Positions 25,350 to 34,192 of a stretch of DNA of 64,000 nucleotides are shown one piece after another. The position numbers and the translations under genes are program-made. Within the stretch, counting starts at the first letter, position 1. Each line of letters begins with the position of its first letter. The DNA is from an uncultured Anaeromusa sp. GTDB lineage: Bacteria; Bacillota; Negativicutes; Anaeromusales; Anaeromusaceae. Location: contig NZ_OY764902.1 of NCBI RefSeq assembly GCF_963668665.1, forward strand, positions 1,677,501 to 1,741,500. Direction: 5' to 3'. The notes under the pieces were generated by a model, which saw only the letters and a program-made list of their open reading frames with translations, had not been told where the DNA came from and did no database searches.

Positions 25350-25922
25350 TCAGTCCTCCTGGCGGTTCAGCAATTTGCGCGCCGGCAGGTACAAAAGCTG
25401 GGTGATGACCCCGTTGGCGGCGCCGACGGCCAGTACAACAGGCAGCATGCCGTACAGATATACTTCGTTAGGAATGGAAAGAATGACTTTCAGCAAGGTT
25501 ACAAAAGTAAAGCCGCTGGCGACGGTGCTGAAAAAGCCGGTAAGTCCGGGGGCTAAAGGCAGGCCGCCGATGTTGAGGCGCGAGACAAGGGGCAGGAAGA
25601 GCGCGCATGTAAGAGCGCCGATAGGTTCGCTGATCAGGTTGGCGTAGGGGATGGCGGACTTGGAGGTGGGTACATTCAGCGCCCCCGCCACCAGGCCGAT
25701 GCCGATGACTTGTCCTAAAGTCGGGCGGACTAGGTTGATGGCCAGGCAGTACATGGCAATCATCCAGTTAAGAGTCAGGCCGGCGATGTTCGGCGTGACC
25801 AAATGTAAAATAGCGCCAATGGCTAAAAGCAGAGCCGTAACTGCTACCCAGCGGAAGCGGCCGCCTTGGTTGGCTTCAAAAGTAACGGTCTCCTGTGCTT
25901 GTACTTGTGCTTGTTGTTTCAT
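25350..25922 (-). CDS. trpP: ECF substrate-binding component, tryptophan type (TrpP-like)
   Basis: 190 residues, about five to six membrane segments. The segment VAVTALLLAIGAILHLVTP resembles TrpP/YhaG proteins, and the body is a small S-component-like membrane protein. ATG 25922 follows AAAGGAGGAG; the frame extends upstream to 26150 only as an artefact across the leader. The leader is a T-box with a TGG specifier and a UGGC bulge matching discriminator G of tRNA-Trp, so tryptophan (or a precursor) is the likely substrate. ATPase and EcfT genes follow in the same operon. Confidence 0.82.
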   Translation of the reverse strand: MKQQAQVQAQETVTFEANQGGRFRWVAVTALLLAIGAILHLVTPNIAGLTLNWMIAMYCLAINLVRPTLGQVIGIGLVAGALNVPTSKSAIPYANLISEPIGALTCALFLPLVSRLNIGGLPLAPGLTGFFSTVASGFTFVTLLKVILSIPNEVYLYGMLPVVLAVGAANGVITQLLYLPARKLLNRQED

Positions 25923-25949
25923 GTGAAACTCCTCCTTTTTCTTTCTGAG

Positions 25950-26246
25950 CATACAAAAAACCCCTCGTCTATCGTAAAACGATAGGGACGAGGGGTTAAC
26001 CCGCGGTGCCACCCTAATTGGCTGCAAAACAGCCCGGCTTGACAAGGTACGGCTATGTAAGCGATACCTGCTTTCGGATAACGGCGAAAGATTCCGGCAG
26101 CGACTACCCCGCAAGCGGCTCGGGCTGCATCTTCCAGGTCCATTCCACATCTCGAGCAGTACCGGACTCTCACCAACGCCGGCTCTCTGAAACTCTCTTG
26201 AGTAAGTGTACTCTTCCTGGTCATGGATGATTGTATTATGGATTTG
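25950..26246 (-). promoter_or_regulatory. T-box leader, tryptophan-specific
   Basis: On the minus strand: T-box AGGGTGGCACCGCG (26015-26002), specifier TGG (26142-26140) in GTGGAATGGACC, Stem I AGAGAGCC segment, and a final terminator hairpin (AACCCCTCGTC.../...GACGAGGGGTT with T run, about 26000-25956). The bulge UGGC pairs with GCCA, matching tRNA-Trp. Confidence 0.93.
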
Positions 26247-26252
26247 TTTACT

Positions 26253-26281
26253 ACTATACCGTCGTCAAAGACCTTTGTCAA
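26253..26281 (-). promoter_or_regulatory. Promoter of the Trp T-box operon
   Basis: Minus strand TTGACA (26281-26276), 17-base spacer, TATAGT (26258-26253), starting about 28 bases after the stop of the thioesterase gene. Confidence 0.88.
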
Positions 26282-26308
26282 TGCTTTGCAAGACTCTATG
26301 GAGAAAAA

Positions 26309-26731
26309 TTATTCTTCTGCAGGCAGCCATTCTACGTCGCCGAGGACGAAAAACGTACCCTTGCCCTTCATGACCAGTTTGCCTCTTTCGTCATACAGCT
26401 CGCCATCGACGACCATAGTGCTGCGGCCGGCATGGATTACCGTGGCTTTGGCGGTAACTTCTTCGCCGCTGGGTACGTTGCGGATGAAAGAAAGGCTGAG
26501 ATCGGTGGTTACGACCTTGCGCCGCATGCTGAAGCAGGCGGAACCCATGGCGGTATCGATCAAGGCGGCAAAGGCGCCACCGTGAACGGTCTTGTGAATA
26601 TTGGTATGAATATCTTCCTTGATCGGCATGGAAAGCACGGCCTTGCCCGGTTCGATAGAGACGAATTTCATGCCTAACAGTTTGACGAAGGAATTCGTTT
26701 CATAGATGTGTGTAAAAAATGCTTCCAACAT
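26309..26731 (-). CDS. Hotdog-fold acyl-CoA thioesterase (PaaI type)
   Basis: 140 residues. Characteristic motif HGGAFAALIDTAMGSACF with the catalytic-type D, and the strand TTDLSLSFIRNVPSGEEVTAKA. Such enzymes hydrolyse acyl- or aryl-CoA esters. AAGGAG lies 6 bases before ATG 26731. It is 26 bases after the exported protein gene and likely co-transcribed with it. Confidence 0.9.
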   Translation of the reverse strand: MLEAFFTHIYETNSFVKLLGMKFVSIEPGKAVLSMPIKEDIHTNIHKTVHGGAFAALIDTAMGSACFSMRRKVVTTDLSLSFIRNVPSGEEVTAKATVIHAGRSTMVVDGELYDERGKLVMKGKGTFFVLGDVEWLPAEE

Positions 26732-26757
26732 GGCTGTCTCCTTGTGACAGCGGCCGC

Positions 26758-27282
26758 TTAGTTCTTGCCTTTGCCGTTGCCTGTGTTTTTATCTTTATCG
26801 TTGTCGTTTTGCTGCAGATGGACTTGGTGCTTGTCAGCGCCAGGCGCGTTGCGTCCTTTGACCGGTGGATTGTGTTTTTCATCTTCCAGTAATTGTTCCA
26901 AATCGGTTTTTTCCTTGTCCATTTTGCCGTCTTTAAATACTTTATCGCATTTTTTGCGGACATCTCCTACGGACAGACCAAGTGCTTGGGCTACCTTGCC
27001 CCAACCCAGCGGTTTTTCACGCAATGTAAACACTTCGCTTACCGGCTTGCGGCTGCGGTCCGCCAAACTGTAGGCTAAGGCGATTTCACCGCGTCCATAG
27101 TTGCGGTTTTCCCGCAAATCGCTGATGCGGGAGGTGTCGACGGAAACGCCGAAAACTTTGGACAACGAGCTGGCTAAAATGGCGTCTAAAGATTCTTCAT
27201 CCGGCGCTGGTGCGGCCCCCGCCGTGGCGGTAAAACCGAAGCAAAGGCAGCAAAGCAGTAATACGAAACGTACAAAGGACAT
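26758..27282 (-). CDS. Exported hypothetical protein
   Basis: 174 residues. Signal peptide (about 1-23, cleavage after TAGAA). The mature part has helical segments (LDAILASSLSKVFGV; GWGKVAQALGLSVGDVRKKC) and a highly charged, probably disordered tail rich in K, D, N and G (DNDKDKNTGNGKGKN). No enzyme motif seen. Probably periplasmic. Ribosome site GAGAGGAG precedes ATG 27282. Confidence 0.75.
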   Translation of the reverse strand: MSFVRFVLLLCCLCFGFTATAGAAPAPDEESLDAILASSLSKVFGVSVDTSRISDLRENRNYGRGEIALAYSLADRSRKPVSEVFTLREKPLGWGKVAQALGLSVGDVRKKCDKVFKDGKMDKEKTDLEQLLEDEKHNPPVKGRNAPGADKHQVHLQQNDNDKDKNTGNGKGKN

Positions 27283-27304
27283 GAATCAACACTCCTCTCC
27301 TTCA

Positions 27305-27472
27305 ATGCCCAGTTATGAGGGCATTTATCTACGATTTATGATAACACAAAAAATGCGCCTTGCGAACCGTATTCAGGGTCTTCGGGGCCTGGAAGAAAGG
27401 AACGAAGAAGCCGAAAAAGAAAGAAAAATCTGTAAATTAATAAAAGAATACCAGCATATGGCAGGAAAATAG
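27305..27472 (+). CDS. Possible small charged protein
   Basis: 55 codons (or 44 from ATG 27338), helix-prone and rich in E, K and R (LRGLEERNEEAEKERKICKL). No ribosome site is visible for either start, and it lies in the divergent gap before pgaA, so it may not be translated. Confidence 0.3.
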   Translation: MPSYEGIYLRFMITQKMRLANRIQGLRGLEERNEEAEKERKICKLIKEYQHMAGK

Positions 27473-27574
27473 AAATAAAAGCGAGAAATAAAAAGTCATT
27501 ATTACTATATAAGCATATTAGGGATAATTATGCAAAATGACGCAAGGGGAAAGCAAAGTCAGGGGGGTGAGGGC

Positions 27575-29872
27575 ATGTTCAAAAAAGCGGTGACATCCAG
27601 TTTGGTGATGCTGGCCATGTTACCTGTCATGGCTACTGGTGAAGCGGTGGCGCCGGGTTCAGCCGCTGACGCGGCGTCCGCTAAAACCCTGGTGCAGCAT
27701 CAGGCTGTTCAAGAGGGCATGATGCAAGCGCACCAGCGAGCGATTGAACTTTCACGGGCCGGGAAAATGAATGAGGCCTTGGTGATTCTGCAAGAAATTA
27801 GCCAGCATCCGAGCGCGGGCGATGCCGTTTGGTATGATTATTTGACGGTGCTGCAGTGGTCGGGAAACAACAAAGCGACCATTGAAATGTATCAAAAACG
27901 CTATGCAGGCAAGGAAGGCGCGGTTCCCGGATTTGTACTGCGGTCTTTGGGCGGCGCGTACTACCAATTGGAGGACTTTGAGAAATCGCAGCAGTACTAC
28001 ACTCTCGCTGTGGCCAAAGGCGAGCTTCCTTCGCGGCTGCAGTTGGCGGAAGCGGCTATGCGTGCAGGCGATACGGCGACAGGGCAGGCTATGTATGGAA
28101 CGCTCTTAAAGGAGACTCCCGATAATGGCGCGCTGTACTTGAGCCGTTCCAATATGGCCTTATACCGCAAAGATTTCTTGCAGTCCCAGGCGGATTATCG
28201 CAAAGCATTAGAGCTTTTAGCTGGTGAAGGGAATTTCGAAAAGAAGCGGGATTTTGATTCGGAGCGGGCGGCTATTTTAATACGTACTGATTCGTTACAG
28301 GAAGCCATTCTTTTACTTAAGCCCTATATGGAACAGGGGAAATCCAATAAACGTATGGAATGCGACTATATTATGGCGCTGCGTTTGCGCGGGGACTATA
28401 AGCAGGCGATTGTCGAAGCGGCTCGCTTGTGGCCGGATTTGGGCGATGTCCCTACGTATGGCTTGCAGGCGTTGGGCGACTCTTATTTGCGCACGCAGCA
28501 GTATGAAAAAGCCGAGGCCGTCTATGCTGCCTTGCTTAAGAGGGAACCTGCAAGAGCTACAGCTTCTTTGGGGCAGGCGTATTCATTAGTAGCTAGAGGG
28601 CGTGTGGCGGATGGGGTTGCTCTTTATCGTAAGACCTATGCCTTGGAGCCGGGAGCTGCCGCGCGGATTTTGGCCGCCGACGCCAACAGCTTTTTCGTCA
28701 ATGACCGTTATGAAGCGGGTAAGGCGTTGTACGGGCTTTTGTTAGAGCTGGAACCATCCAAAGCCAGCCATTATCGTGAATACGGCAATAACTTAGCCAG
28801 GACGGAGATGCCTCGCGAAGCTTACGGCGTGTTCCGGCGTTTAGCGGCGCTGCCGGAAGGGGAATTGTACGGCTTGGCCGGCGAAGTCAAGACGGCAGTG
28901 GCTGCTGGCGACTACCAGTCGGCGCAAAAAGCGCTGGCGCAACTGCAGGAGCGCTATGCCAAACATGCCTTGACGGCCGAAGCGGCGCAGGTGTATGGCG
29001 CGCGCCGCATGGGCGACGCCACAACAGGCTTTGTCTCCTTCACAGATTATAAAGGAAACCGGGTTCGCACGTGGGATCATTCCGGCGAGCAAGCGTTAAA
29101 CGGCGGCAATTGGGATGTGTTGTGGGCGTTCGCAAACAACCGTGTTGCCGATGATGTGGATGTGAGCCGCATCAACACGCAGAGTGTCGGTCTAGCGTAC
29201 CGAGATCGCTGGTGGTCTACTTATTTTTGGGGTTCCGCCTATAGCGGCGAAGGTTTTAGTATGAGTGGTCTGCGCTGGGAAACGCGGCTGTATTTGCGGG
29301 ATTATACGCAACTGACCTTTGCGATGGGACGCCGCCCGTTGCTGGATGCGCAGGCCTGGCGTAACGGACCTATACGGGACTCCTTCCACTCGGTGTCTTT
29401 GACGCACCGTGTAGGAGCAAGAGACACGTATTCGCTGGGGTACGAATGGAGCGGCTATACGGACAGCAACCGCTACAGCGCGCTTACGGCGGATTTTACG
29501 CACAATGTCTATGCGACGAACAAGAAGGTTCTCAGTTGGTTTTTGTTCTTTAACCGGTCGCGGTATAATTTTGACTCGCCCTTGTACGAATCTCCAGCTT
29601 TGCGTTTGGGCTACGGCGGCGGCGTGTATCAGCGCTGGAATATTCCTAAAGGATATTGGTCCTTGACTTCAGCTCTAGGCTGGGGTTATGACAAGCCAGA
29701 TCCGACCGATTTCTCGCCGTATTTCCGCTTGGAATATGGGCACGATTTTTCGGATTTTCACTCCTTGGTTATTGGTTTCGAGTATGGTTTGCGCACCAAT
29801 AGGGCTAATAGCGTAAGGGATTCGTTTTTTGCCTACCGGCAGTTTGACATTCGTTACAATGTGCGGTGGTAA
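27575..29872 (+). CDS. pgaA: Poly-N-acetylglucosamine outer-membrane exporter PgaA
   Basis: 765 residues. Signal peptide (FKKAVTSSLVMLAMLPVMATGEAVA), then periplasmic TPR repeats to about residue 480 (for example YYQLEDFEKSQQYYTLAVAKG, YLRTQQYEKAEAVYAALLKR split across repeats), then an outer-membrane beta-barrel ending in aromatic FDIRYNVRW, a typical C-terminal barrel signature. Exports partly deacetylated PNAG across the outer membrane. The frame opens at 27530, but AGGGGGGTGAGG selects ATG 27575. First gene of pgaABCD. Its presence supports a diderm cell envelope. Confidence 0.88.
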   Translation: MFKKAVTSSLVMLAMLPVMATGEAVAPGSAADAASAKTLVQHQAVQEGMMQAHQRAIELSRAGKMNEALVILQEISQHPSAGDAVWYDYLTVLQWSGNNKATIEMYQKRYAGKEGAVPGFVLRSLGGAYYQLEDFEKSQQYYTLAVAKGELPSRLQLAEAAMRAGDTATGQAMYGTLLKETPDNGALYLSRSNMALYRKDFLQSQADYRKALELLAGEGNFEKKRDFDSERAAILIRTDSLQEAILLLKPYMEQGKSNKRMECDYIMALRLRGDYKQAIVEAARLWPDLGDVPTYGLQALGDSYLRTQQYEKAEAVYAALLKREPARATASLGQAYSLVARGRVADGVALYRKTYALEPGAAARILAADANSFFVNDRYEAGKALYGLLLELEPSKASHYREYGNNLARTEMPREAYGVFRRLAALPEGELYGLAGEVKTAVAAGDYQSAQKALAQLQERYAKHALTAEAAQVYGARRMGDATTGFVSFTDYKGNRVRTWDHSGEQALNGGNWDVLWAFANNRVADDVDVSRINTQSVGLAYRDRWWSTYFWGSAYSGEGFSMSGLRWETRLYLRDYTQLTFAMGRRPLLDAQAWRNGPIRDSFHSVSLTHRVGARDTYSLGYEWSGYTDSNRYSALTADFTHNVYATNKKVLSWFLFFNRSRYNFDSPLYESPALRLGYGGGVYQRWNIPKGYWSLTSALGWGYDKPDPTDFSPYFRLEYGHDFSDFHSLVIGFEYGLRTNRANSVRDSFFAYRQFDIRYNVRW

Positions 29873-29887
29873 AGGAGGGGAGCGGGC

Positions 29888-31801
29888 ATGAAAGTCAATT
29901 GGCAAGAGGTTATAAACGGATGGAAACGGTTAACTCTGGCGTTGGTATTTGTCTGGGTTGCCTTGAGCGGTGCGGCGTCAGCCGGCGGTTCGGTTTCCAT
30001 TCTTTGTTACCATGACGTGGGAGAACCGCTAAGCCCGTGGACCGTGTCCGAGCAAAATCTACAAAATCATTTTAAATATCTCCATGATAACGGCTATACG
30101 GTGATCCGGGTGGAAGATTACATTGCGTTTGCCAAAGGAGAACGACAGGCGCCGGATAAAGCGGTGCTGTTGACCTTTGACGATGCGGATATCTCATTCT
30201 ATGAGAAAGTGTATCCTCTTTTGAAGCAATACCAGTATTCTGCTGTCTTGGCCGTAGTGGTGGGCTGGCTGGATGCTTTGCCGCCGGGGGACGTAGGCAA
30301 GCTGGTAAACTGGAAGCAAATGAAGGAAATGCAGGATAGCGGCTATGTGGAAGTCGCTTCCCACTCCTATAACATGCACCGCCGGGGCATTGTCAATCCC
30401 CAAGGCGATGGCGCCATTGTAGGAGAAGTGAGGCTTTTTGACGGTAAGCGCTACGAAAGCGAAGACGCCTATCGGGCTCGTCTGGCGTATGACTTTGCGC
30501 AGGCGCAGGCGGCTTTTGTCCGTGAATTAGGGCATCCGGCGCGGACGCTGGTGTGGCCGTATGGCGGCTATACGGAGCAGGCATTGGAAGTGGCCCATGA
30601 GGCGGGCTTTGAGGTGGCCCTGGGACTGGGGGGCGGTGCAAATCGGATGAGCGAAAGGTCATTGAGCGAAGGGAAACGCAACATGGTGTACGGTAATCCT
30701 GATGCAGCGGCTTTTGGGAAGTTTTTGAAAAGCAGGCTGGCGGATTGGCGGCTGCGTCCGATGCGTATGGCGCAGGTAGATTTGGATCAGATTTATGACA
30801 AAGACGCTCGCCAGATGGAGGAAAATCTGCGGCAGCTGATTGAGCGGCTGAGCGCGTCGGACGCCAACTGTGTGGCGCTCCAAACCTTTGCCGATCCTAA
30901 TGGCGACGGCAAGCTGGAAAAAGTGTATTTTGCCACCTCGCACGCACCGATGGAAGCCGATGTGTTCGGCCATGTGGCGTTGCGGTTGGTGGACTCCGGC
31001 TTCCGCGTTTTTGCTTGGTTTCCGACGCTGGGAGGACAATGGCTGCTTAAAGGCCATCCGGAGGATGCCGTTAAGGCCAGCGAAACAGATAAAATAGGCT
31101 GGTATCAGCGAGCTACTCCCTTCAGCCCTCGCGTGCGGGAACAAATTCGCGCCTTGGCTAATGATTTATCGGCGTACTCCCGCATAGACGGCATTTTGTT
31201 GCAGGATGATCTGTATTTAAACGATTTTGAAGACTTTTCACCGGCGGCGCAAGCTGCTTATCAGCGCGAGTTCGGCCGGGCGCTAACGCCGGAGGTGCGC
31301 AAGGATGCGGCGCGTATGGCGGAGTGGAGCGCCTGGAAGACTCGGGAGCTGGAAAACGTGGCGGCAGAAGTGATTGCCGAAGTGCGAAAAAATCGGCCGG
31401 ATACGCTGGCTTTGCGCAATATTTATGCGGAGCCTGTGCTGAATCCGCAAGCGGAAGAATGGTTTGGCCAGAATTATGCACATTATCTGCAGCAGTACGA
31501 CTATACGGTAGTCATGGCCTATCCGTTTATGGAAAAGCAAGGCAAAGATTCGGCGGGGTGGCTGCGTAAGCTGGCGGCGGCGGCGCTGCAGCAGCCGGAC
31601 AACAATGTCAAAGTTCTTTTTAAACTGCAAACCTATGACTGGGCCGGCAAACGTTGGCTGAGCCGCCAGGAGCAAAAACAGCAGACTGAAGCCCTGCGAT
31701 CTGGCGGCGCCCGGCATCTGGGATATTACCCGGAAGGCTTCTTTGATCCCCGTGCCGTTCTCGTAACGTCGGAAGAACGGGAGGTGCTTGATCAGCCATG
31801 A
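29888..31801 (+). CDS. pgaB: PNAG N-deacetylase PgaB
   Basis: 637 residues. A signal peptide with AASA cleavage (no lipobox cysteine, unlike the E. coli lipoprotein) leads to a CE4 polysaccharide deacetylase domain, about 35-280, with CYHDVG, LLTFDDAD and SHSYNMHRRG. The C-terminal domain (about 300-637) matches the PgaB glycoside-hydrolase-like part with DGILLQDDLYLND. It deacetylates PNAG before export through PgaA. 15 bases after pgaA, 4-base overlap with pgaC. Confidence 0.92.
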   Translation: MKVNWQEVINGWKRLTLALVFVWVALSGAASAGGSVSILCYHDVGEPLSPWTVSEQNLQNHFKYLHDNGYTVIRVEDYIAFAKGERQAPDKAVLLTFDDADISFYEKVYPLLKQYQYSAVLAVVVGWLDALPPGDVGKLVNWKQMKEMQDSGYVEVASHSYNMHRRGIVNPQGDGAIVGEVRLFDGKRYESEDAYRARLAYDFAQAQAAFVRELGHPARTLVWPYGGYTEQALEVAHEAGFEVALGLGGGANRMSERSLSEGKRNMVYGNPDAAAFGKFLKSRLADWRLRPMRMAQVDLDQIYDKDARQMEENLRQLIERLSASDANCVALQTFADPNGDGKLEKVYFATSHAPMEADVFGHVALRLVDSGFRVFAWFPTLGGQWLLKGHPEDAVKASETDKIGWYQRATPFSPRVREQIRALANDLSAYSRIDGILLQDDLYLNDFEDFSPAAQAAYQREFGRALTPEVRKDAARMAEWSAWKTRELENVAAEVIAEVRKNRPDTLALRNIYAEPVLNPQAEEWFGQNYAHYLQQYDYTVVMAYPFMEKQGKDSAGWLRKLAAAALQQPDNNVKVLFKLQTYDWAGKRWLSRQEQKQQTEALRSGGARHLGYYPEGFFDPRAVLVTSEEREVLDQP

Positions 31802-33063
31802 CAACGCTCGAAATGTTTGGCGCCTATATTTTCTATTATCCCATCATCATGAGTCTGATCTGGATGATCGGGGGCGTTTACTACCATTTTCGCTACGAGC
31901 GCAACCAGCCGGAATATCCGGCGCTGACAGCGTACCCGTTGATGTCTGTGCTCATTCCGGCGAGAAATGAGGCTGGCAATATCCGAGAAACGGTGGAAGC
32001 GGTTCTGGACAGCTCCTACCCGAACTATGAAGTGATTGTCATCAACGATGCCAGCACGGATGAAACCGAAAGTATTTTGCGGCAGTTAGTAGCGGAGCAT
32101 CCCCAAGTGCGCCTTCTTAATCTGACTGTCAACCAGGGAAAGGCCACTGCTCTCAACTACGGGTTTTTGATGAGCAAAGGCGAGATTGTTGTGACTGTGG
32201 ACGCCGATTGCATGCTGGATGCGCGGGCGCTGCACTGGATGGCCTGGCATTTCACCAACTTTCCTCGCGTGGGGGCTCTTACAGGTAATCCGAGGGTGCG
32301 CAATCGCACGACGCTGTTGGCGCAGATTCAGACGGCGGAATACGCCAGCGTTATCGGTCTGATTAAGCGGACCCAGCGGGTGTTGGGCAAGGTGCTCACC
32401 GTGTCCGGCGTTATCGCCGCCTGGCGGCGTCAGGCGCTGCTGGATGTGGGCCTCTGGAGCAATGATATGATCACCGATGATATTGACATGACCTGGAAAA
32501 TGGAAAAACGCTTCTGGGATGTACGGTATGAAACCAAGGCGATCGGTTGGATGCTGGTACCCGAGACCTTCTGGGGGCTTTGGCGGCAGCGCTGTCGTTG
32601 GGCCCAGGGCGGCGTAGAGGTTATCCGCCGGCATCGCAACGTTTGGGCCGATTGGCGGCAGCGGCGCATTTGGCCGCTGTATATCGACTATGTGCTCAGT
32701 ATTGTTTGGGCCCATATTTTCCTGATTTGTATGCTCTTTTGGGGTTATGGCCAGCTTAGCGGCGATTGGTTTTTCATTGCCCAGCTGGGCAATCCGGTCG
32801 CTCTATGGAACGGCTCGATTATTGCGGTGGCGTGTATGCTGCAATTTGCCGTCAGCCTGCTGGTGGACAACAAATACGATAAGCGTATGTGGCTTACGTA
32901 TTTCTGGGTCATTTGGTATCCGGTTGTCTATTGGATCTTCAATGCCATGACGGTGCTGGTGGCTACGCCTCGGGGGCTGACCAAAAAATTTGGCAAGGCG
33001 GCGATCTGGGCCAGTCCAGATCGCGGCTTGAGGGCGGTGACGCATGATGCGCAACAAAAATGA
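31798..33063 (+). CDS. pgaC: PNAG synthase glycosyltransferase PgaC
   Basis: 421 residues, inner membrane. N-terminal membrane segment, GT2 domain with INDASTDET, VDADCML, TDDIDMTWKME and the processivity motif QRCRW, then C-terminal membrane helices. Polymerises UDP-N-acetylglucosamine into poly-beta-1,6-GlcNAc. It starts in an ATGA overlap with pgaB and overlaps pgaD by 20 bases. In E. coli the PgaC/PgaD pair is activated by c-di-GMP. Confidence 0.95.
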   Translation: MTTLEMFGAYIFYYPIIMSLIWMIGGVYYHFRYERNQPEYPALTAYPLMSVLIPARNEAGNIRETVEAVLDSSYPNYEVIVINDASTDETESILRQLVAEHPQVRLLNLTVNQGKATALNYGFLMSKGEIVVTVDADCMLDARALHWMAWHFTNFPRVGALTGNPRVRNRTTLLAQIQTAEYASVIGLIKRTQRVLGKVLTVSGVIAAWRRQALLDVGLWSNDMITDDIDMTWKMEKRFWDVRYETKAIGWMLVPETFWGLWRQRCRWAQGGVEVIRRHRNVWADWRQRRIWPLYIDYVLSIVWAHIFLICMLFWGYGQLSGDWFFIAQLGNPVALWNGSIIAVACMLQFAVSLLVDNKYDKRMWLTYFWVIWYPVVYWIFNAMTVLVATPRGLTKKFGKAAIWASPDRGLRAVTHDAQQK

Positions 33064-33529
33064 ACTTCCCATTATCTTTGTGCCTCAATTAGAGCCCAAG
33101 GGGCAGCGGACGTTAGAAGGAATGCTTAAATTTGTGCTGACCGTTCTTTTGATCCTGATTTTGGCGGTGCTTACCCTGGCTGTCTGGGTAGGATCCGGCT
33201 TCTATGTACAAGAACAGATTCTGGCGGACGCTTATATCAAGAAATCCTGGGGTATGCTGTTTACTGTGGGCTGGGTAGCCTTGGCGGCGTTTTTGATTAT
33301 GTTGATTTGGCAGCAGTATAATCTGCGCGTCTTTGGCAAACGTACGCGACGGCAATTTCCGCCGCCTGTGGGCCCCGCGGAAGTGGCCAAAATGCTGAAA
33401 ATTTCGGAAGACACTGTGGTTCATGCACAAAGTCTGCGCATCGGCGTCTTTTATGTAGAAGATGGCAAACGGATTCTCTGCGATGATGAAAAAATGTGTA
33501 TGTCCTTGGAAACGGAGAAGAAGGAGTAA
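33044..33529 (+). CDS. pgaD: PNAG synthase accessory membrane protein PgaD
   Basis: 161 residues with two membrane segments (about 28-50 and 66-88) and a cytosolic tail containing a MerR-like or helix-turn-helix-like stretch (GPAEVAKMLKISEDTVVHAQ). Position after pgaC and topology fit PgaD, which binds c-di-GMP with PgaC in E. coli. Sequence conservation in this family is low, so the name rests mainly on context. Confidence 0.8.
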   Translation: MMRNKNELPIIFVPQLEPKGQRTLEGMLKFVLTVLLILILAVLTLAVWVGSGFYVQEQILADAYIKKSWGMLFTVGWVALAAFLIMLIWQQYNLRVFGKRTRRQFPPPVGPAEVAKMLKISEDTVVHAQSLRIGVFYVEDGKRILCDDEKMCMSLETEKKE

Positions 33530-33568
33530 TAAACCGACTCAAAAGTGTTGTTTCAGAGGTGGTTTTGC

Positions 33569-33616
33569 GAGAACTGGAGTTACGAAAGAATGAGTAATTC
33601 CAGTTCTCTTTTTGAT
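33569..33616 (+). terminator. Terminator of pgaABCD
   Basis: GAGAACTGGA and TCCAGTTCTC arms with a 20-base loop and a CTTTTT run. Confidence 0.75.
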
Positions 33617-33755
33617 GCACCTTAAGCGTTATCCCGAAGGATCCTGTTGATTTTGTAATCCGTCTTTTTTATAAAACAATACATAGTGTGGGAAGGAGTT
33701 TTATAAAGCCAAACCGAAAGTGATAAAGTAAACTTGTACGGAAGAGGAGGCAGAC

Positions 33756-33998
33756 ATGAACGAGAAAACAGGGGCGCGAAGAGTGTTTTTACAGATCTTT
33801 ATGGCCTTGGGAAGTCCGCTATTTTTATTGGCCATTGTGGCCTTGTTCTTTTTTGCTTTTGGCGCGGGCTATCTAGTAGCATGGGTATTGAAGCCGCTAG
33901 GCTTTTGGCCGTTTGTCGGCTATCTGGATTTTTTGATCAAAGAAGTGGTAGGGTGCTTTGTGCTTAGCTTTTTAGCGATTGCCTTGGCGAGGCGCTGA
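33756..33998 (+). CDS. Small two-helix membrane protein
   Basis: 80 residues with membrane segments at about 17-43 and 60-76 (FLLAIVALFFFAFGAGYLVA and VVGCFVLSFLAIALA). AGAGGAGG precedes ATG 33756 well and a terminator follows, so it is a real single gene. Function unknown. Confidence 0.8.
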   Translation: MNEKTGARRVFLQIFMALGSPLFLLAIVALFFFAFGAGYLVAWVLKPLGFWPFVGYLDFLIKEVVGCFVLSFLAIALARR

Positions 33999-34007
33999 GG
34001 AAGCGTT

Positions 34008-34042
34008 GAAAATACCGAAACCGTAGGTTTCGGTATTTTTTT
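34008..34042 (+). terminator. Terminator of the small membrane protein gene
   Basis: AATACCGAAACC and GGTTTCGGTATT with a GTA loop and a run of seven T. Confidence 0.92.
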
Positions 34043-34107
34043 GTCTCTTTTTGTATTGAAATTGTTTTTAAGTATACATGAAGGCGTAGATTTCGAGTGG
34101 CAGGATT

Positions 34108-34135
34108 TTGACAGTGTAACGGGAATAAATATAAA
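34108..34135 (+). promoter_or_regulatory. Promoter of the DASS carrier gene
   Basis: TTGACA (34108-34113), 16-base spacer, TATAAA (34130-34135). Confidence 0.7.
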
Positions 34136-34192
34136 GCTTTATGCATAACGAATATATAATTAGAGAGAAATAGGTCGGGGGAGGAAGTCATC

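Noticed and set aside
25923-26150. N-terminal extension of the TrpP-like protein
   Set aside because: It would be encoded by the T-box and its terminator; AAAGGAGGAG and ATG 25922 mark the true start.
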